A DNA stretch of 62,777 bases from Betaproteobacteria bacterium (GTDB taxonomy: Bacteria > Pseudomonadota > Gammaproteobacteria > Burkholderiales > Rhodocyclaceae). Under the pieces are notes generated by a model. The model was not told where the DNA came from and made no database searches. It saw only the letters and a program-made list of their open reading frames with translations. The DNA lies in assembly GCA_016208415.1 (NCBI GenBank), contig JACQYB010000007.1, positions 36,210 to 98,986 on the forward strand. Direction: 5' to 3'. Made by a program: the position numbers and the translations under genes. Of the stretch, positions 26,479-35,976 are shown piece after piece (within the stretch, counting starts at the first letter, position 1; every line of letters begins with the position of its first letter).

Positions 26479-27567
26479 ATGGAACTCACGATTCATCATC
26501 AGATCCTCGCCAGCGTCTTCGGCGTCGCCATCGTCATGGGCGCCGTGGCGAACAAGACCAACTTCTGCACCATGGGCGCCGTGTCGGACTGGGTGAACAT
26601 GGAAGACACGGGCCGCATGCGCGCCTGGCTGCTGGCCATGGCCGTGGCCATGCTCGGCGTGGTCGCGCTGGAGGCCAGCGGCAAGGCGGAGATCGGCGCC
26701 GCCACCTTCCCGCCCTACCGCACCGCCAGTTTCGCCTGGCTGCGCTACCTGCTCGGCGGGCTGATGTTCGGCGTCGGCATGACGCTGGCCAGCGGCTGCG
26801 GCAACAAGACGCTGGTGCGCATCGGCGGGGGCAACCTCAAGTCGCTGGTGGTGCTGGTGATTGCCTCGGTCTGCGCCTACCTGATGCTGTGGACCGATTT
26901 CTACGGCACCGTCTTCAATTCGTGGATCTCCGCCACCACCGTCAGCCTGCCCAAGAGCCAGGCCCTCGGCGACCTCACCGGCGCCGGCAATGCCGTGGTG
27001 GGCGGCATACTCGGCGTGGCACTGGTGGCCTTTGCCTTCGCGTCGCGGGAGTTCCGCTCCAACCGCGACAACATCCTCGCCGGTGTGGTCATCGGCCTGG
27101 CGGTGGTGATCGGCTGGTATCTCACCGCCGGCCCCATGGGCGCGGCGTGGAAGGAGTGGGCGGACTTCGCCGACACCAAGCCGCTGCGCGTGGAGGCCCA
27201 GTCCTTCACCTTCATCAGCCCCATGGGCGATTCGGCGCGCTTCCTGATGAACATCGGCGACACCTGGCTCATCAACTTCGGCATCATGGCGCTGGCCGGG
27301 GTGATCGTCGGCTCCTTCGTGTATGCCGTGGTGACCCGCAGTTTCCGCGTCGAATGGTTCGTCTCCGCCGGCGATTTCGGCAACCATGCGGTGGGCGCGG
27401 TGCTCATGGGCATCGGCGGCGTGCTGTCGATGGGCTGCACCATCGGCCAGGCCATCACCGGGATATCCACCCTGGCGCTGGGATCCATCCTGACCTTCGT
27501 GGCCATCGTTGCCGGCGCGGCGGGGATGATGAAGTACCAATACTGGCGCATGATGCAGGAAGCGTGA
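26479..27567 (+). CDS. YeeE/YedE family sulfur-compound transporter
   Basis: 362 aa integral membrane protein of the YeeE/YedE (PF04143) family, related to the thiosulfate channel TsuA. About nine to ten hydrophobic segments are visible. Conserved Cys-containing motifs line the pore region: NKTNFCTMGAVSDW (about residue 30), FGVGMTLASGCGNKTLVRIG (about 100) and GGVLSMGCTIGQAITG (about 315). It probably imports thiosulfate or another sulfur compound. ATG 26479 follows a GGAGACGGA site. A promoter should lie in the 206-bp gap after queC, but none is obvious. Confidence 0.85.
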   Translation: MELTIHHQILASVFGVAIVMGAVANKTNFCTMGAVSDWVNMEDTGRMRAWLLAMAVAMLGVVALEASGKAEIGAATFPPYRTASFAWLRYLLGGLMFGVGMTLASGCGNKTLVRIGGGNLKSLVVLVIASVCAYLMLWTDFYGTVFNSWISATTVSLPKSQALGDLTGAGNAVVGGILGVALVAFAFASREFRSNRDNILAGVVIGLAVVIGWYLTAGPMGAAWKEWADFADTKPLRVEAQSFTFISPMGDSARFLMNIGDTWLINFGIMALAGVIVGSFVYAVVTRSFRVEWFVSAGDFGNHAVGAVLMGIGGVLSMGCTIGQAITGISTLALGSILTFVAIVAGAAGMMKYQYWRMMQEA

Positions 27568-27637
27568 GCGTCGGACCGGCACCGAGGCACGTGCATTGAC
27601 ACGCCGGAGGGCCGCTCGTAGAATTTCGGCCCTTCGG

Positions 27638-27713
27638 GGGTCGTTAGCTCAGCTGGTAGAGCAGCGGACTTTTAATCCGTTGGTCGCCAGTTCGAATCTG
27701 GCACGGCCTACCA
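27638..27713 (+). tRNA. tRNA-Lys (anticodon TTT)
   Basis: 76 nt including encoded CCA. Acceptor stem GGGTCGT/ACGGCCT, D-arm TAGCTCAGCTGGTAGAGCA, anticodon loop CTTTTAA giving anticodon TTT, and T-arm GCCAGTTCGAATCTGGC. Confidence 0.95.
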
Positions 27714-27745
27714 CGAAAGACGGCGGCAGCGGCACAAGATACATC

Positions 27746-27821
27746 GGGGGTATAGCTCAGTTGGTAGAGCAGCTGACTCTTAATCAGTAGGTCGTAGGTT
27801 CGAATCCTACTGCCCCTACCA
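27746..27821 (+). tRNA. tRNA-Lys (anticodon CTT)
   Basis: 76 nt with encoded CCA. Acceptor stem GGGGGTA/TGCCCCT, D-arm with GGTAGAGCA, anticodon loop CTCTTAA giving anticodon CTT, and T-arm with GGTTCGAATCC. It follows the other tRNA-Lys by 32 bp, so both are probably processed from one transcript. Confidence 0.95.
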
Positions 27822-27830
27822 GCAGTACAA

Positions 27831-27870
27831 GGGGTTACCGGCGAAAGCCCGTAACCCCTTTTCTTTTTTC
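27831..27870 (+). terminator. Rho-independent terminator of the tRNA-Lys operon
   Basis: GGGGTTAC pairs with GTAACCCC (27831-27858) around a CGGCGAAAGCCC loop that can itself pair. It is followed by TTTTCTTTTTTC. Confidence 0.9.
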
Positions 27871-28117
27871 CGCGCCGCCCTGATCCTCGCTGCGGCCCGT
27901 GCGCAACGGTGGCGGGAATCCGCCCGAAATCCGGCGCACCGGCATCACTGCCGCTGCGCACGAACGCCTGCCCGCGGGCGCCGCCACGGCCGCCCCTGAC
28001 GGCGCTCTCACTTCCCCTAAAGAACGACGACCCCCTGCCGTTCACATCCGCATAACAAGCGATTGCGGCGCGCGACTCGATCATGCGCTGCCAACGTAAT
28101 CTTGCGGATTGGGAAAA

Positions 28118-30405
28118 ATGGGGAAATTGCGACCGATCATCTCGGCGCTATCCCTCGCGTTGGCGTCCATGGGCGTCGACGCGGCGGATGCGACCCTCCC
28201 GGTAGCGGCAGCGGGCACGTCCACCGCTTGCAGTTGGCAGGGTTACGGGCAGTGCACCGACGCCTTCCGCGCGCAGGTCAGCGCCTCCTGGAACCGACCT
28301 GCCGGCCTGGAAAGCGCCACCGGCGCAAATGTCATCGTGGCGGTGCTGGATACGGGGGTCAGGGCGAGCCACCCCGCCTTCGTTGACCTGTGGCTGTCCC
28401 CGGAAGACGCGAGCCGCCTCAACCGCAGCTACGATTCCCTCGGCACCCGCGTGCTCTCCGGTTACAACGCCATCGCCAACACCCTCGGCGGCGCCGACGA
28501 CGACAACGGCCACGGCACCCATGTGGCCGGAATCATCGCCGGCGGATCCTGGTGGTCGGAGGTGTCGGGAGTGGCCCACCGCGCCCGCATCCTGCCGGTG
28601 AAGGTGCTCGCGGCCAACGGCGCGGGAGACCTGGCCAACCTGGACCGCGCCCTGCTCTACACCATCGGACGCAGTGGAATCGTCAACCTCTCCCTGGGCT
28701 GGGGCAGCAGCCAGCAGGGCTTCCAGAGCGTCTTCCAGCGCCAGGTGGATGCGGGCCAGCTCCTGGTCATCGCCGCGGGCAACGAGGGCAAGTCCAAGCC
28801 TTCCTATCCGGGGCGCTTTGCCAAGGAAATCTGGGCGAAGGGCCAGATTCTCGTCGTCGGGGCGGTGGATGCCAACAACCAGATCCTGAGCTTCTCCAAC
28901 CGGGCCGGCGATGCCCTCAATTTCTACCTCGTCGCGCCGGGCCAGTCCATCAGTTCGGCGTGGAACGACGGCGGCACGCACGCCATGAGCGGCACGTCCA
29001 TGGCCACGCCGTTCGTCTCGGGCGCTGCCGCCCTGCTTTCCAGCGCCTGGCCGCATCTGGCCTCCTCGCAGATCGCCGATATCCTGCTGCGCACCGCCAC
29101 CGACCTTGGAGACCCGGGCGTGGATGCCATCTACGGGCGCGGTCTGCTCAATGTGGAACGCGCGCTGGAACCGGTGGGCGAGACCACCGTGGCCACCTCC
29201 TCCGGAGCTGTTGCCGCCGCCCGCGCGGCGTTCAACCCCGGATCGTCCTACGTCGCGGCCGTGCTGGCGGCAGGCCGCGCCGGCGCGTTCCGGGTGGTGG
29301 GACAGGACGAATTCGGCCGCGGCTATGCCGTCGACCTCGGCACGGCAGTGAGGTCCGAAGCCGGCCTCAGCGCCATTCACCTGTTCGGCGTCGCCGATGC
29401 CCACACGCGCCTGGTCGAACTCGGAGACCGCCACGGCCGTCGCCTGGCCTTCACCCTGGGGGACGTCGTCACGGCCGCGCCCGGATTGTGGCTCCCGGAC
29501 TCCGCCCGGCCGCGCACGTGGCTGACGGGCATGCTGCTGAGCGAACGCCACGACGACCTGGAATGGAGTGTCGGAACCGGCGGCTTCGCCCGCTACAGTT
29601 TCGGCCCCGCCGGCACGCCGATCGCAAGCACCGGCCTCGCGGGCCGAGACAGCCTGACGAATCCCTTCTTCAATCTCGTGCCATCCAGCACCCACCTGGC
29701 ACTTCATCACCACCTGCCCGACGGCTGGCAATGGCGAGCCGGCCTCCTCACCGGGCGCGACACCCTCAACCACACCCAGGGCTACGAGCCGCGGCTGCCA
29801 CTGCGCGGCAACACCCTCGGCACGCGCGGGTCGGCGCTGACCATGCCGTATCGGCGGCGCTTGGATTCCTGCGGGAAGGCAACAGCCTGCTTGGATCCTG
29901 GTCTCAGGAGGGGTTCGGCATCAACGGGGCGCCGGGAACCCTGTTCGGCAATCTCTCGGCCGCCGTGCGCATCGACGAGCGAACCTGGCTCGCCGCCATG
30001 GCGTCCGCCGGCTTCACGCGCGGATTCGACAATGGCGCCAACAGCCTGGTCGCCGGCGTGACGGGCGTACGCACCGCCGCGTACTCGGCGGGCGTGGTTC
30101 GACAGGATGCCTTCACGCCCGGGGACCGCTTGAGCGCGGCCGTCAGCCAGCCTCTCAAGGTCGTCTCCGGCACCATGGCCGTGACCGCGGCCAGCGGTGT
30201 GGATGCCGCCGGCCAGCCCGTCCTGGCCACGACGCAACTCGCGTTGCGCCCGCAGGCCACGGAGCGGGCGCTGGAAGCCGCCTACACGCTACCCGTCGAC
30301 CGCGGCGCCATGCTGTCCTTCTCCGTCATCCACCGCCACAACGCCGATCACGAGCAAGGCCGCACCGACCGCGCCGCCGGGGTGCGCTACTCGCTGGCGT
30401 TCTGA
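28118..30405 (+). pseudogene. S8 subtilisin-like protease with probable outer-membrane C-terminus, frameshifted
   Basis: The N-terminal frame has a signal peptide (SALSLALASMGVDA) and a complete S8 domain: Asp78 in AVLDTGV, His132 in NGHGTHVAG, the oxyanion Asn in AAGNEG and Ser294 in SGTSMATP. After about 29850 this frame degenerates into Arg/Pro-rich sequence. A good continuation appears in another frame (FLREGNSLLGSWSQ, ERTWLAAMASAGFTRGFDN) and runs to 30405, ending in YSLAF, a typical aromatic end of a beta-barrel. One missing base near 29845-29865 would join them into about 760 aa. As sequenced it stops early at 30061. Autotransporter-like secretion is inferred. Start ATG 28118 is preferred over TTG 28109. 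Confidence 0.75.
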
Positions 30406-30512
30406 GGGACATGCGGGGATTGCGACGGGAAGCCGCCGGGGCACCGCAAGGGAAGGCGCGCTGCTGACCAACGAAAGCGGCGCGCGAGACGAGCGCGCCG
30501 CCGGGGCACTGC

Positions 30513-30704
30513 CTAGCGGCCGTTGCTCTGGTAGGAGTAAGCCTTCTCGGGAACCCGGGACTCCCGGTCGCGGCGCAGGGTCTCCGGCGTCTGCGGCTTG
30601 TCCCACCACAGTGCGCGCCCCTTGCGCTGCTCTTCCACCTGCTCCGGGTGCTTTTCGAGGAAGTCGCGGAGAAACCTGGTGATCTCGGATTCGTAGAGTG
30701 CCAC
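30513..30704 (-). CDS. DUF3460 family small protein
   Basis: 63 aa starting at GTG 30704: VALYESEITRFLRDFLEKHP, a basic/acidic middle QVEEQRKGRALWWDKP and the end SRVPEKAYSYQ. This matches the DUF3460 family, a short cytosolic protein widespread in betaproteobacteria with unknown function. The ALWWDKP motif is the family hallmark. It lies 35 bp downstream of the spoT stop, in the same direction. Confidence 0.8.
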   Translation of the reverse strand: MALYESEITRFLRDFLEKHPEQVEEQRKGRALWWDKPQTPETLRRDRESRVPEKAYSYQSNGR

Positions 30705-30739
30705 GGTCGGTCCAGTGAGGTGAGAAAGACCGGCGGATT

Positions 30740-33037
30740 CTACCCCAGCACGCGGACGCGGCACACCGGCGGCCAGCCCGGTTCCGCCCGCAACCATGCC
30801 GCCGCCGGGCCGCCCCAAGGCGGCATGAGCCCCCTCGGGGGGCAGCGAAGCGTGGGGGTCGTCCCATGCCGCCGCCGGGCCGCCCCAAGGCGGCGGGGCA
30901 CGCGCCGCAACTGGCGCATGACCCGCGCCAGATGGATGCGGTCGGCCACCTGCACGGTGAAGAACAGCGTGGTGTAGAAGCCGCCGTCGGCCTCCATGCC
31001 GACGTTGTCGATGTTGGAGCCGCACTCCGCGATGGCGGAGGCCACCTTCGCCAGCACGCCGCGGCGGTTTTCCACATGCACGCCGATGCGCACGTCGAAC
31101 AGCCGCCCGGGCTCCGGATCCCACTCCACGTCGATCCACTTCTCCGGCTCCTGGGAGCGCGACTTGCGGATGGTGCCGCAGTCGTGGGTGTGCACCACCA
31201 GCCCCTGGCCCTTCTTGATGGACCCGATGATCGGGTCGCCGGGGATGGGCCGGCAGCAACTGGCGAACTGCACCGCCATGCCCTCGCTGCCGCGGATCAC
31301 CACCGAGCCGGGCGGCTCGCCGTCCTCCTGCTGCGTCTCGTCATGGACCAGCAGGCGGCGCGCCACCACGGCCGCAAGGCGCTTGCCCAGGCCGATGTCG
31401 GAGAAGATCTCGGTGCGGTTGCGGGCGCCGGCATCGCGCAGCATCTTCTCCCAGGTGGCAGGTTCCACCCCGTCCAGGCTGTGCCCCGCCTCTTCCATGG
31501 CGCGCGCCAGCAGCCGTTCGCCCAGTTCGGCCGACTCCTCGTTCTGCTGCGTCTTGAGGAAGTGGCGGATCTGGGAACGCGCCTTGCCGGTCTTGGCATA
31601 GGTGAGCCAGGCCGGGTTGGGCACGGCGTGGGGGGCGGTGATGATCTCCACCTGGTCGCCGTTCTTCAGGTCGGTGCGCAGCGGCATGAATTCCTGATTG
31701 ATGCGGCAGGCGACGCAGCGGTTGCCGATGTCGGTATGCACCGCGTAGGCGAAATCCACCGGTGTGGAGCCGCGCGGCAGCGCGAGGATCCTGCCCTTGG
31801 GCGTGAAGACATAGACCTCGTCCGGGAACAGGTCGATCTTGACGTGCTCCAGGAACTCGGTGGAATCGCCCGAGGCGGTCTGCAGCTCCAGCAGCGACTG
31901 CAGCCACTTGTGCGTCATCTGCTGGAGATCGGAGAGGGAGGCGTCCTCCTTGTACAGCCAGTGGGAGGCCACGCCCGTCTCGGCGATGTGGTCCATCTCC
32001 CGGGTGCGGATCTGCACTTCGATCGGCATGCCGTACGGCCCGATGAGGGTGGTGTGCAGCGAGCGGTAGCCGTTGGCCTTGGGGATGGCGATGTAGTCCT
32101 TGAACTTGCCCGGCACCGGCTTGAACAGGCCGTGCAGCATCCCCAGCGCCAGGTAGCAGGACGGCACGTTGGCCACCACGACGCGGAAGCCGAAGATGTC
32201 CATCACCTGGGAGAACGTAAGGTGCTTCTCCAGCATCTTGCGGTAGATGCTGAACAGGTGCTTCTCGCGCCCGCCCACCTCGGCATCCACGCCGGTGTCG
32301 CGCAGGCGCTCGCGCAGCGCCCGCAGGATGCGGCCCAGGCCCTCGCGCCGGTTGCCCCGGGCCGACTTCACGGCCTTGGCCAGCACGCGATAGCGCAGCG
32401 GATACAGGTGCTGGAACGACAGTTCCTGAAGTTCGTGGAACAGCTTGTGCAGGCCCAGGCGGTTGGCGATGGGCGCGTAGATCTCCAGCGTCTCGCGGGC
32501 CACGCGGCGACGCTTCTCGGGGCGCACGCATTCGAGCGTGCGCATGTTGTGCAGGCGGTCGGCCAGCTTGATGAGGATGACGCGCAGGTCGCTGGCCATG
32601 GCCAGCAGCATCTTGCGGAAGTTCTCCGCCTGCGCTTCGCGCTGCGACTGGAACTCGATGCGGTCGAGCTTGGAGACGCCGTCCACCAGATCGGCGGCGA
32701 TGCGCCCGAAGTGCTCGCCGATCTGCGTCTTGGTGATGGCCGTATCTTCCATCACGTCGTGCAGCAGCGCGGCGATCAGCGCCTGCGCGTCGAGATGCCA
32801 CTCGGAGAGGATGGTGGCCACCGCCACCGGGTGGGAGACGTAAGGCTCGCCGGAAGCGCGGAACTGGCCGCTATGGGCGTCGGCGCTGAAATGGTAGGCC
32901 GCCTCGATGCGGCCCACGTCCTCGGCGCGAAGGTACTGGGAAACGCTGGCGCGCAGATGCTCGAAATCGAGCGACGACACGCTCGACGACGGCGGGTTCG
33001 ACATCCCGCGCGAAGGTAGGGCTGCCGAGGCTTCCAT
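30740..33037 (-). CDS. spoT: Bifunctional (p)ppGpp synthetase/hydrolase SpoT
   Basis: About 765 aa. Domains in order: HD hydrolase (HPVAVATILSEW, ALLHDVMEDT, KLADRLHNMRTL), synthetase (FKDYIAIPKANGYRSLHTTL, PIEVQIRTREMDHIAE), TGS (VYVFTPKGRILALPRGSTPV) and a C-terminal ACT domain. It controls the stringent response. The extreme C-terminus is unusual: the last ACT helix MRQLRRVP is followed by about 41 Arg/Pro/Gly residues encoded by a GC-rich repeat, then VCRVRVLG, which looks like the native end. The N-terminal start is uncertain (ATG 33037, ATG 33004 or TTG 33058). It follows rpoZ closely, a common arrangement. Confidence 0.95.
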   Translation of the reverse strand: MEASAALPSRGMSNPPSSSVSSLDFEHLRASVSQYLRAEDVGRIEAAYHFSADAHSGQFRASGEPYVSHPVAVATILSEWHLDAQALIAALLHDVMEDTAITKTQIGEHFGRIAADLVDGVSKLDRIEFQSQREAQAENFRKMLLAMASDLRVILIKLADRLHNMRTLECVRPEKRRRVARETLEIYAPIANRLGLHKLFHELQELSFQHLYPLRYRVLAKAVKSARGNRREGLGRILRALRERLRDTGVDAEVGGREKHLFSIYRKMLEKHLTFSQVMDIFGFRVVVANVPSCYLALGMLHGLFKPVPGKFKDYIAIPKANGYRSLHTTLIGPYGMPIEVQIRTREMDHIAETGVASHWLYKEDASLSDLQQMTHKWLQSLLELQTASGDSTEFLEHVKIDLFPDEVYVFTPKGRILALPRGSTPVDFAYAVHTDIGNRCVACRINQEFMPLRTDLKNGDQVEIITAPHAVPNPAWLTYAKTGKARSQIRHFLKTQQNEESAELGERLLARAMEEAGHSLDGVEPATWEKMLRDAGARNRTEIFSDIGLGKRLAAVVARRLLVHDETQQEDGEPPGSVVIRGSEGMAVQFASCCRPIPGDPIIGSIKKGQGLVVHTHDCGTIRKSRSQEPEKWIDVEWDPEPGRLFDVRIGVHVENRRGVLAKVASAIAECGSNIDNVGMEADGGFYTTLFFTVQVADRIHLARVMRQLRRVPRRLGAARRRHGTTPTLRCPPRGLMPPWGGPAAAWLRAEPGWPPVCRVRVLG
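30795..30894 (-). repeat. GC-rich repeat array inside the spoT 3' end
   Basis: Read on the minus strand: unit A (GCCGCCTTGGGGCGGCCCGG plus a CGGCGGCATG end), unit B (CCCCCACGCTTCGCTGCCCC then CCGAGGGGGCTCAT), then unit A again. The two A copies (30795-30824 and 30865-30894) are identical over 30 bp. The same A and B units form the array before hemW and, in degenerate form, the insert in ivd. Confidence 0.9.
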
Positions 33038-33079
33038 GCCTCCGTCCCATCGCGCCAACGGGGCGGCCGGCCCCGCGGC

Positions 33080-33289
33080 CTAGGCCTGGCCGCGGTTGAG
33101 CACTTCCAGTCCCACCTTGCCGGCGGCGATCTCGCGCAGGGCGATGACGGTGGGCTTGTCCCTGCCGCTGGTCTCGACCATGGGCGTGCCGCCGATGGTC
33201 AGTTGCCGGGCGCGGTAAGTGGCGGCGAGGGTCAACTGGAAGCGGTTGGGAATCCTGTCCAGGCAATCGTCAACGGTAATTCGGGCCAT
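33080..33289 (-). CDS. rpoZ: RNA polymerase omega subunit
   Basis: 69 aa. It begins [20 protein letters not shown] and contains AATYRARQL and [16 protein letters not shown], the RpoZ signatures. Omega assists assembly of RNA polymerase and forms part of a ppGpp site, consistent with its place between gmk and spoT. Only 2 bp separate it from the gmk stop. Confidence 0.95.
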   Translation of the reverse strand: MARITVDDCLDRIPNRFQLTLAATYRARQLTIGGTPMVETSGRDKPTVIALREIAAGKVGLEVLNRGQA

Positions 33290-33291
33290 GA

Positions 33292-33906
33292 TCAGTTCTG
33301 CTCCAGGGATGAAAACAACTGCGACTGGCGAGTGCGCTGCGCGGCAAGGCGCAGGCGGCGGGCGCGGACAATGGCTGCCAGATCCGCGATGGCGATCTGT
33401 AAATCCTTATTAACTATAACATATTCGACTTCGCCCACATGGCGCATCTCGTCGCGGGCGGCGGCGAGCCGGCGGGCGATCACCGCCTCGCTGTCCTGGC
33501 CGCGATCCCGCAGGCGACGCTCCAGTTCCTCCATGGAGGGCGGCAGCACGAACACCGTCACCGCGCCGGGGAAGCGCGCCCGCACCTGCCGCGCCCCCTG
33601 CCAGTCGATTTCCAGCAACACGTCGTGGCCCGTCTCCATGCGCTGCGTGAGCCACGGCGCCGAGGTGCCGTAATGGTTGCCGTGCACTTCCGCCCATTCC
33701 AGGAAGGCGCCCTCGTCGCGCATGGCGAGAAATTGCGCCACGTCCACGAAGTGGTATTCGCGCCCGTCCTGCTCCCCCGGCCGCGGCGCGCGGGTGGTGT
33801 GGGAGATCGACAGGCCGATGCCGCAATCCCGCGCCAGCAGTTCGCGCACCAGCGTGGTCTTCCCGGCCCCCGAAGGCGCCGAAACGATGTACAAATCACC
33901 TGACAT
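33292..33906 (-). CDS. gmk: Guanylate kinase
   Basis: 204 aa, ATP:GMP phosphotransferase. P-loop [16 protein letters not shown] at residues 9-24, the GMP-binding segment [21 protein letters not shown] and [18 protein letters not shown] 33906 has GGAG 5 nt upstream; the frame is open further but without a better start. It heads the gmk-rpoZ-spoT transcript. Confidence 0.97.
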   Translation of the reverse strand: MSGDLYIVSAPSGAGKTTLVRELLARDCGIGLSISHTTRAPRPGEQDGREYHFVDVAQFLAMRDEGAFLEWAEVHGNHYGTSAPWLTQRMETGHDVLLEIDWQGARQVRARFPGAVTVFVLPPSMEELERRLRDRGQDSEAVIARRLAAARDEMRHVGEVEYVIVNKDLQIAIADLAAIVRARRLRLAAQRTRQSQLFSSLEQN

Positions 33907-34187
33907 GAAACTCCACCCTCGCCGCCCGCACCGCCGGGATTGCTCCGGTTGATTGTACCGCGCGCCGCCAGCCCGTGCGCCGCGCCCCATCCCACGGGAT
34001 GCACCACTACAGCGTGTGTGACACCTGGCCCATGCCCCCCGCTGCCAGCCGGCCCCGAAGCGGGAAAAATCCTGTCGCCGGACAGCCGGCCAGCCTCATC
34101 GCGAGCGGGGAACCGCGGCGCCGGGCTGGGTGCAGCACCCGTTCCGCCGGATAATGCGCGGCGCGACCCACTTTCCTTTTCCCTGCC

Positions 34188-34982
34188 ATGAACCTCAACG
34201 ACAACGTGCGCAGCCAGTTGCTGGGCGCCCTGTCCGGCGGCGCCGATGCCGCCGATCTCAACCAGGCGCTGCGGCTGCTGGCCAAGTGGCGCACGGTGCT
34301 GATCCGCAACCGCCTGCTCAAGCTCCACGGCACCACGGTGCTGGACGGCCCCCTCAAGGGGCTGGACTTCCTGCCCGAATCGGCCGAAGGCTGCCACATC
34401 CCCAAGCTGCTGGGCTGCTACGAGCAGCCGCTGCTGCCCCACATCGAGGAGGCCGTCGCCGCCGGCTACGACGCCGTGCTGAACATCGGCTGCGCCGAGG
34501 GCTACTACGCGGTGGGCATGGCCCGCCGCATGCCGCGCACCCGCGTTCTGGCCTTCGACCTCAATCCCCGGGCACAGCAGGCCTGCACCGCGCTGGCGGC
34601 GAAGAACGGGGTGGCCGACCGGGTGACGGTGGGCGGACTGTTCTCACCGGCGGACTTCGCCCGGTTTGCGGGGCACAAGGCGCTGGTGCTGTGCGACATC
34701 GAGGGCGCCGAGCGGGACCTGCTGGACCCCGCCGCCGCCCCGGCGCTGGCGGGCCTGGACCTGATCGTGGAATCCCACGAAGGCATGATGCGCGGCCTGA
34801 CCGCCACCCTGGTCGAGCGCTTCGCGGCGACCCACCACATCACCCGCATCGACGACGACGGCCAGCGCCGGCTGGAGGCGCCGGCGTGGTTCAAGGAACT
34901 GGCGCACCTGGACCAGTTGCTGGCGGTGTGGGAATGGCGCTCCGGGCCGACGCCGTGGCTGGTGATGAAGGCCCGGCGGTAA
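34188..34982 (+). CDS. SAM-dependent methyltransferase-like protein
   Basis: 264 aa, divergent from gmk. A Class I methyltransferase core is visible: motif I AVLNIGCAEGYYAVGMARRM (about residues 100-119), motif II VLAFDLNPRAQQA and ALVLCDIEGAERDLLDP, whose DIEGAE resembles the FkbM-type pattern. The N-terminal ~80 residues are helical. The substrate is unknown. ATG 34188 has no strong ribosome-binding site. It stands alone between gmk and yicC. Confidence 0.7.
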   Translation: MNLNDNVRSQLLGALSGGADAADLNQALRLLAKWRTVLIRNRLLKLHGTTVLDGPLKGLDFLPESAEGCHIPKLLGCYEQPLLPHIEEAVAAGYDAVLNIGCAEGYYAVGMARRMPRTRVLAFDLNPRAQQACTALAAKNGVADRVTVGGLFSPADFARFAGHKALVLCDIEGAERDLLDPAAAPALAGLDLIVESHEGMMRGLTATLVERFAATHHITRIDDDGQRRLEAPAWFKELAHLDQLLAVWEWRSGPTPWLVMKARR

Positions 34983-35025
34983 TCCGCCGGCCGGGCGCCG
35001 GGGATGCGGCCGGTGCGAGAGGCGC

Positions 35026-35892
35026 CTACTCGATGTTCTGCACCTGCTCGCGCATCTGTTCCACGAGCAGCTTCAGATCCACCGCCACCGCCGTGACATC
35101 GGCGGACACCGACTTGGAAGCGAGGGTATTGGCCTCGCGGTTGAGTTCCTGCATGAGGAAGTCGAGGCGCTTGCCGGCCGTGCCGCCGGCCTTCACGACG
35201 CGCTCCACCTCGACCAGATGGGTCTGCAGGCGCGACAGTTCCTCGGCCACGTCGACCCGCGTGGCGAACAGGCCGGCCTCCAGCCGGATGCGCTCCTCGT
35301 CCAGATTGGCCACCGCTTCGCGCAGCCGGGTGGCCAGCCGGACCTCGTAGTCGGCCACCAGTTCGGGCAGGCGCGGCACCAGGCCGCTCACCTGTTGGCG
35401 CATGCGCCCGACGCAGTCGCGGATCATGGCCGCCAGCTTTTCGCCCTCGCGGGCGCGGCTGGCCACCAGGTCGTCGAGCGCGGCGTGGGCCAGGGCCGTG
35501 CACTGCGCCTGCAGTTCCTCCGGCGAGATCGACGCCTCGCCCAGCATCCCCGGCCAGCGCAACAGGTCGGCCACGGCCAGCGGCGCGGCCTCCGGGAACG
35601 TTCGCCGCACCTGCGCCTGCCATTCGTGGATCTGGCCCAGCAGGTTTTCGTTGAGCGCCGCCGCCCGCGCCTCGCCCGGCTGCTGTTGCAGGGTCAGCCG
35701 GCAGTCCACCTTGCCGCGGCGCAGCCGCGCGCCGATGAGTTCGCGCAACAGCGGTTCCACGGCGCGCAGTTCTTCGACGATGCGGAAGGCAACGTCGAGG
35801 TAGCGGGAATTCACGCTGCGCAGCTCAAGGTGGAGGCTGCCGCATCCGATATTCCGGGCAAGGGCCGCATAGCCGGTCATGCTGTGGATCAT
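35026..35892 (-). CDS. yicC: YicC family endoribonuclease
   Basis: 288 aa. It starts MIHSMTGYAALARN and contains LELRSVNSRYLDVAFR, the canonical YicC N-terminus. The C-terminal DUF1732 region reads AGGTAGKRLDFLMQELNREA, NTLASKSVSADVTAVAVDLK and EQMREQVQNIE. E. coli YicC is an RNase implicated in small-RNA turnover. Start ATG 35892 gives the conserved N-terminus. In related genomes yicC neighbours gmk; here a methyltransferase gene lies between them. Confidence 0.95.
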   Translation of the reverse strand: MIHSMTGYAALARNIGCGSLHLELRSVNSRYLDVAFRIVEELRAVEPLLRELIGARLRRGKVDCRLTLQQQPGEARAAALNENLLGQIHEWQAQVRRTFPEAAPLAVADLLRWPGMLGEASISPEELQAQCTALAHAALDDLVASRAREGEKLAAMIRDCVGRMRQQVSGLVPRLPELVADYEVRLATRLREAVANLDEERIRLEAGLFATRVDVAEELSRLQTHLVEVERVVKAGGTAGKRLDFLMQELNREANTLASKSVSADVTAVAVDLKLLVEQMREQVQNIE

Positions 35893-35976
35893 GTTTGCGC
35901 TCTTCGGACGCACACCGTGAGAACGGCCTGGGCCCATGGATAAACGGCATTCAAGCCTAACACAGGTCCCGAAACG

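Noticed and set aside
28148-29773. 541-codon minus-strand frame
   Set aside because: Antisense to the S8 protease, low complexity, no start signal or similarity.
29838-29870. Programmed -1 frameshift in the S8 protease
   Set aside because: No slippery heptamer or downstream pseudoknot is evident at the junction; mutation or sequencing error is simpler.
30866-33019. 717-codon plus-strand frame
   Set aside because: Antisense to spoT, whose domains are unmistakable.
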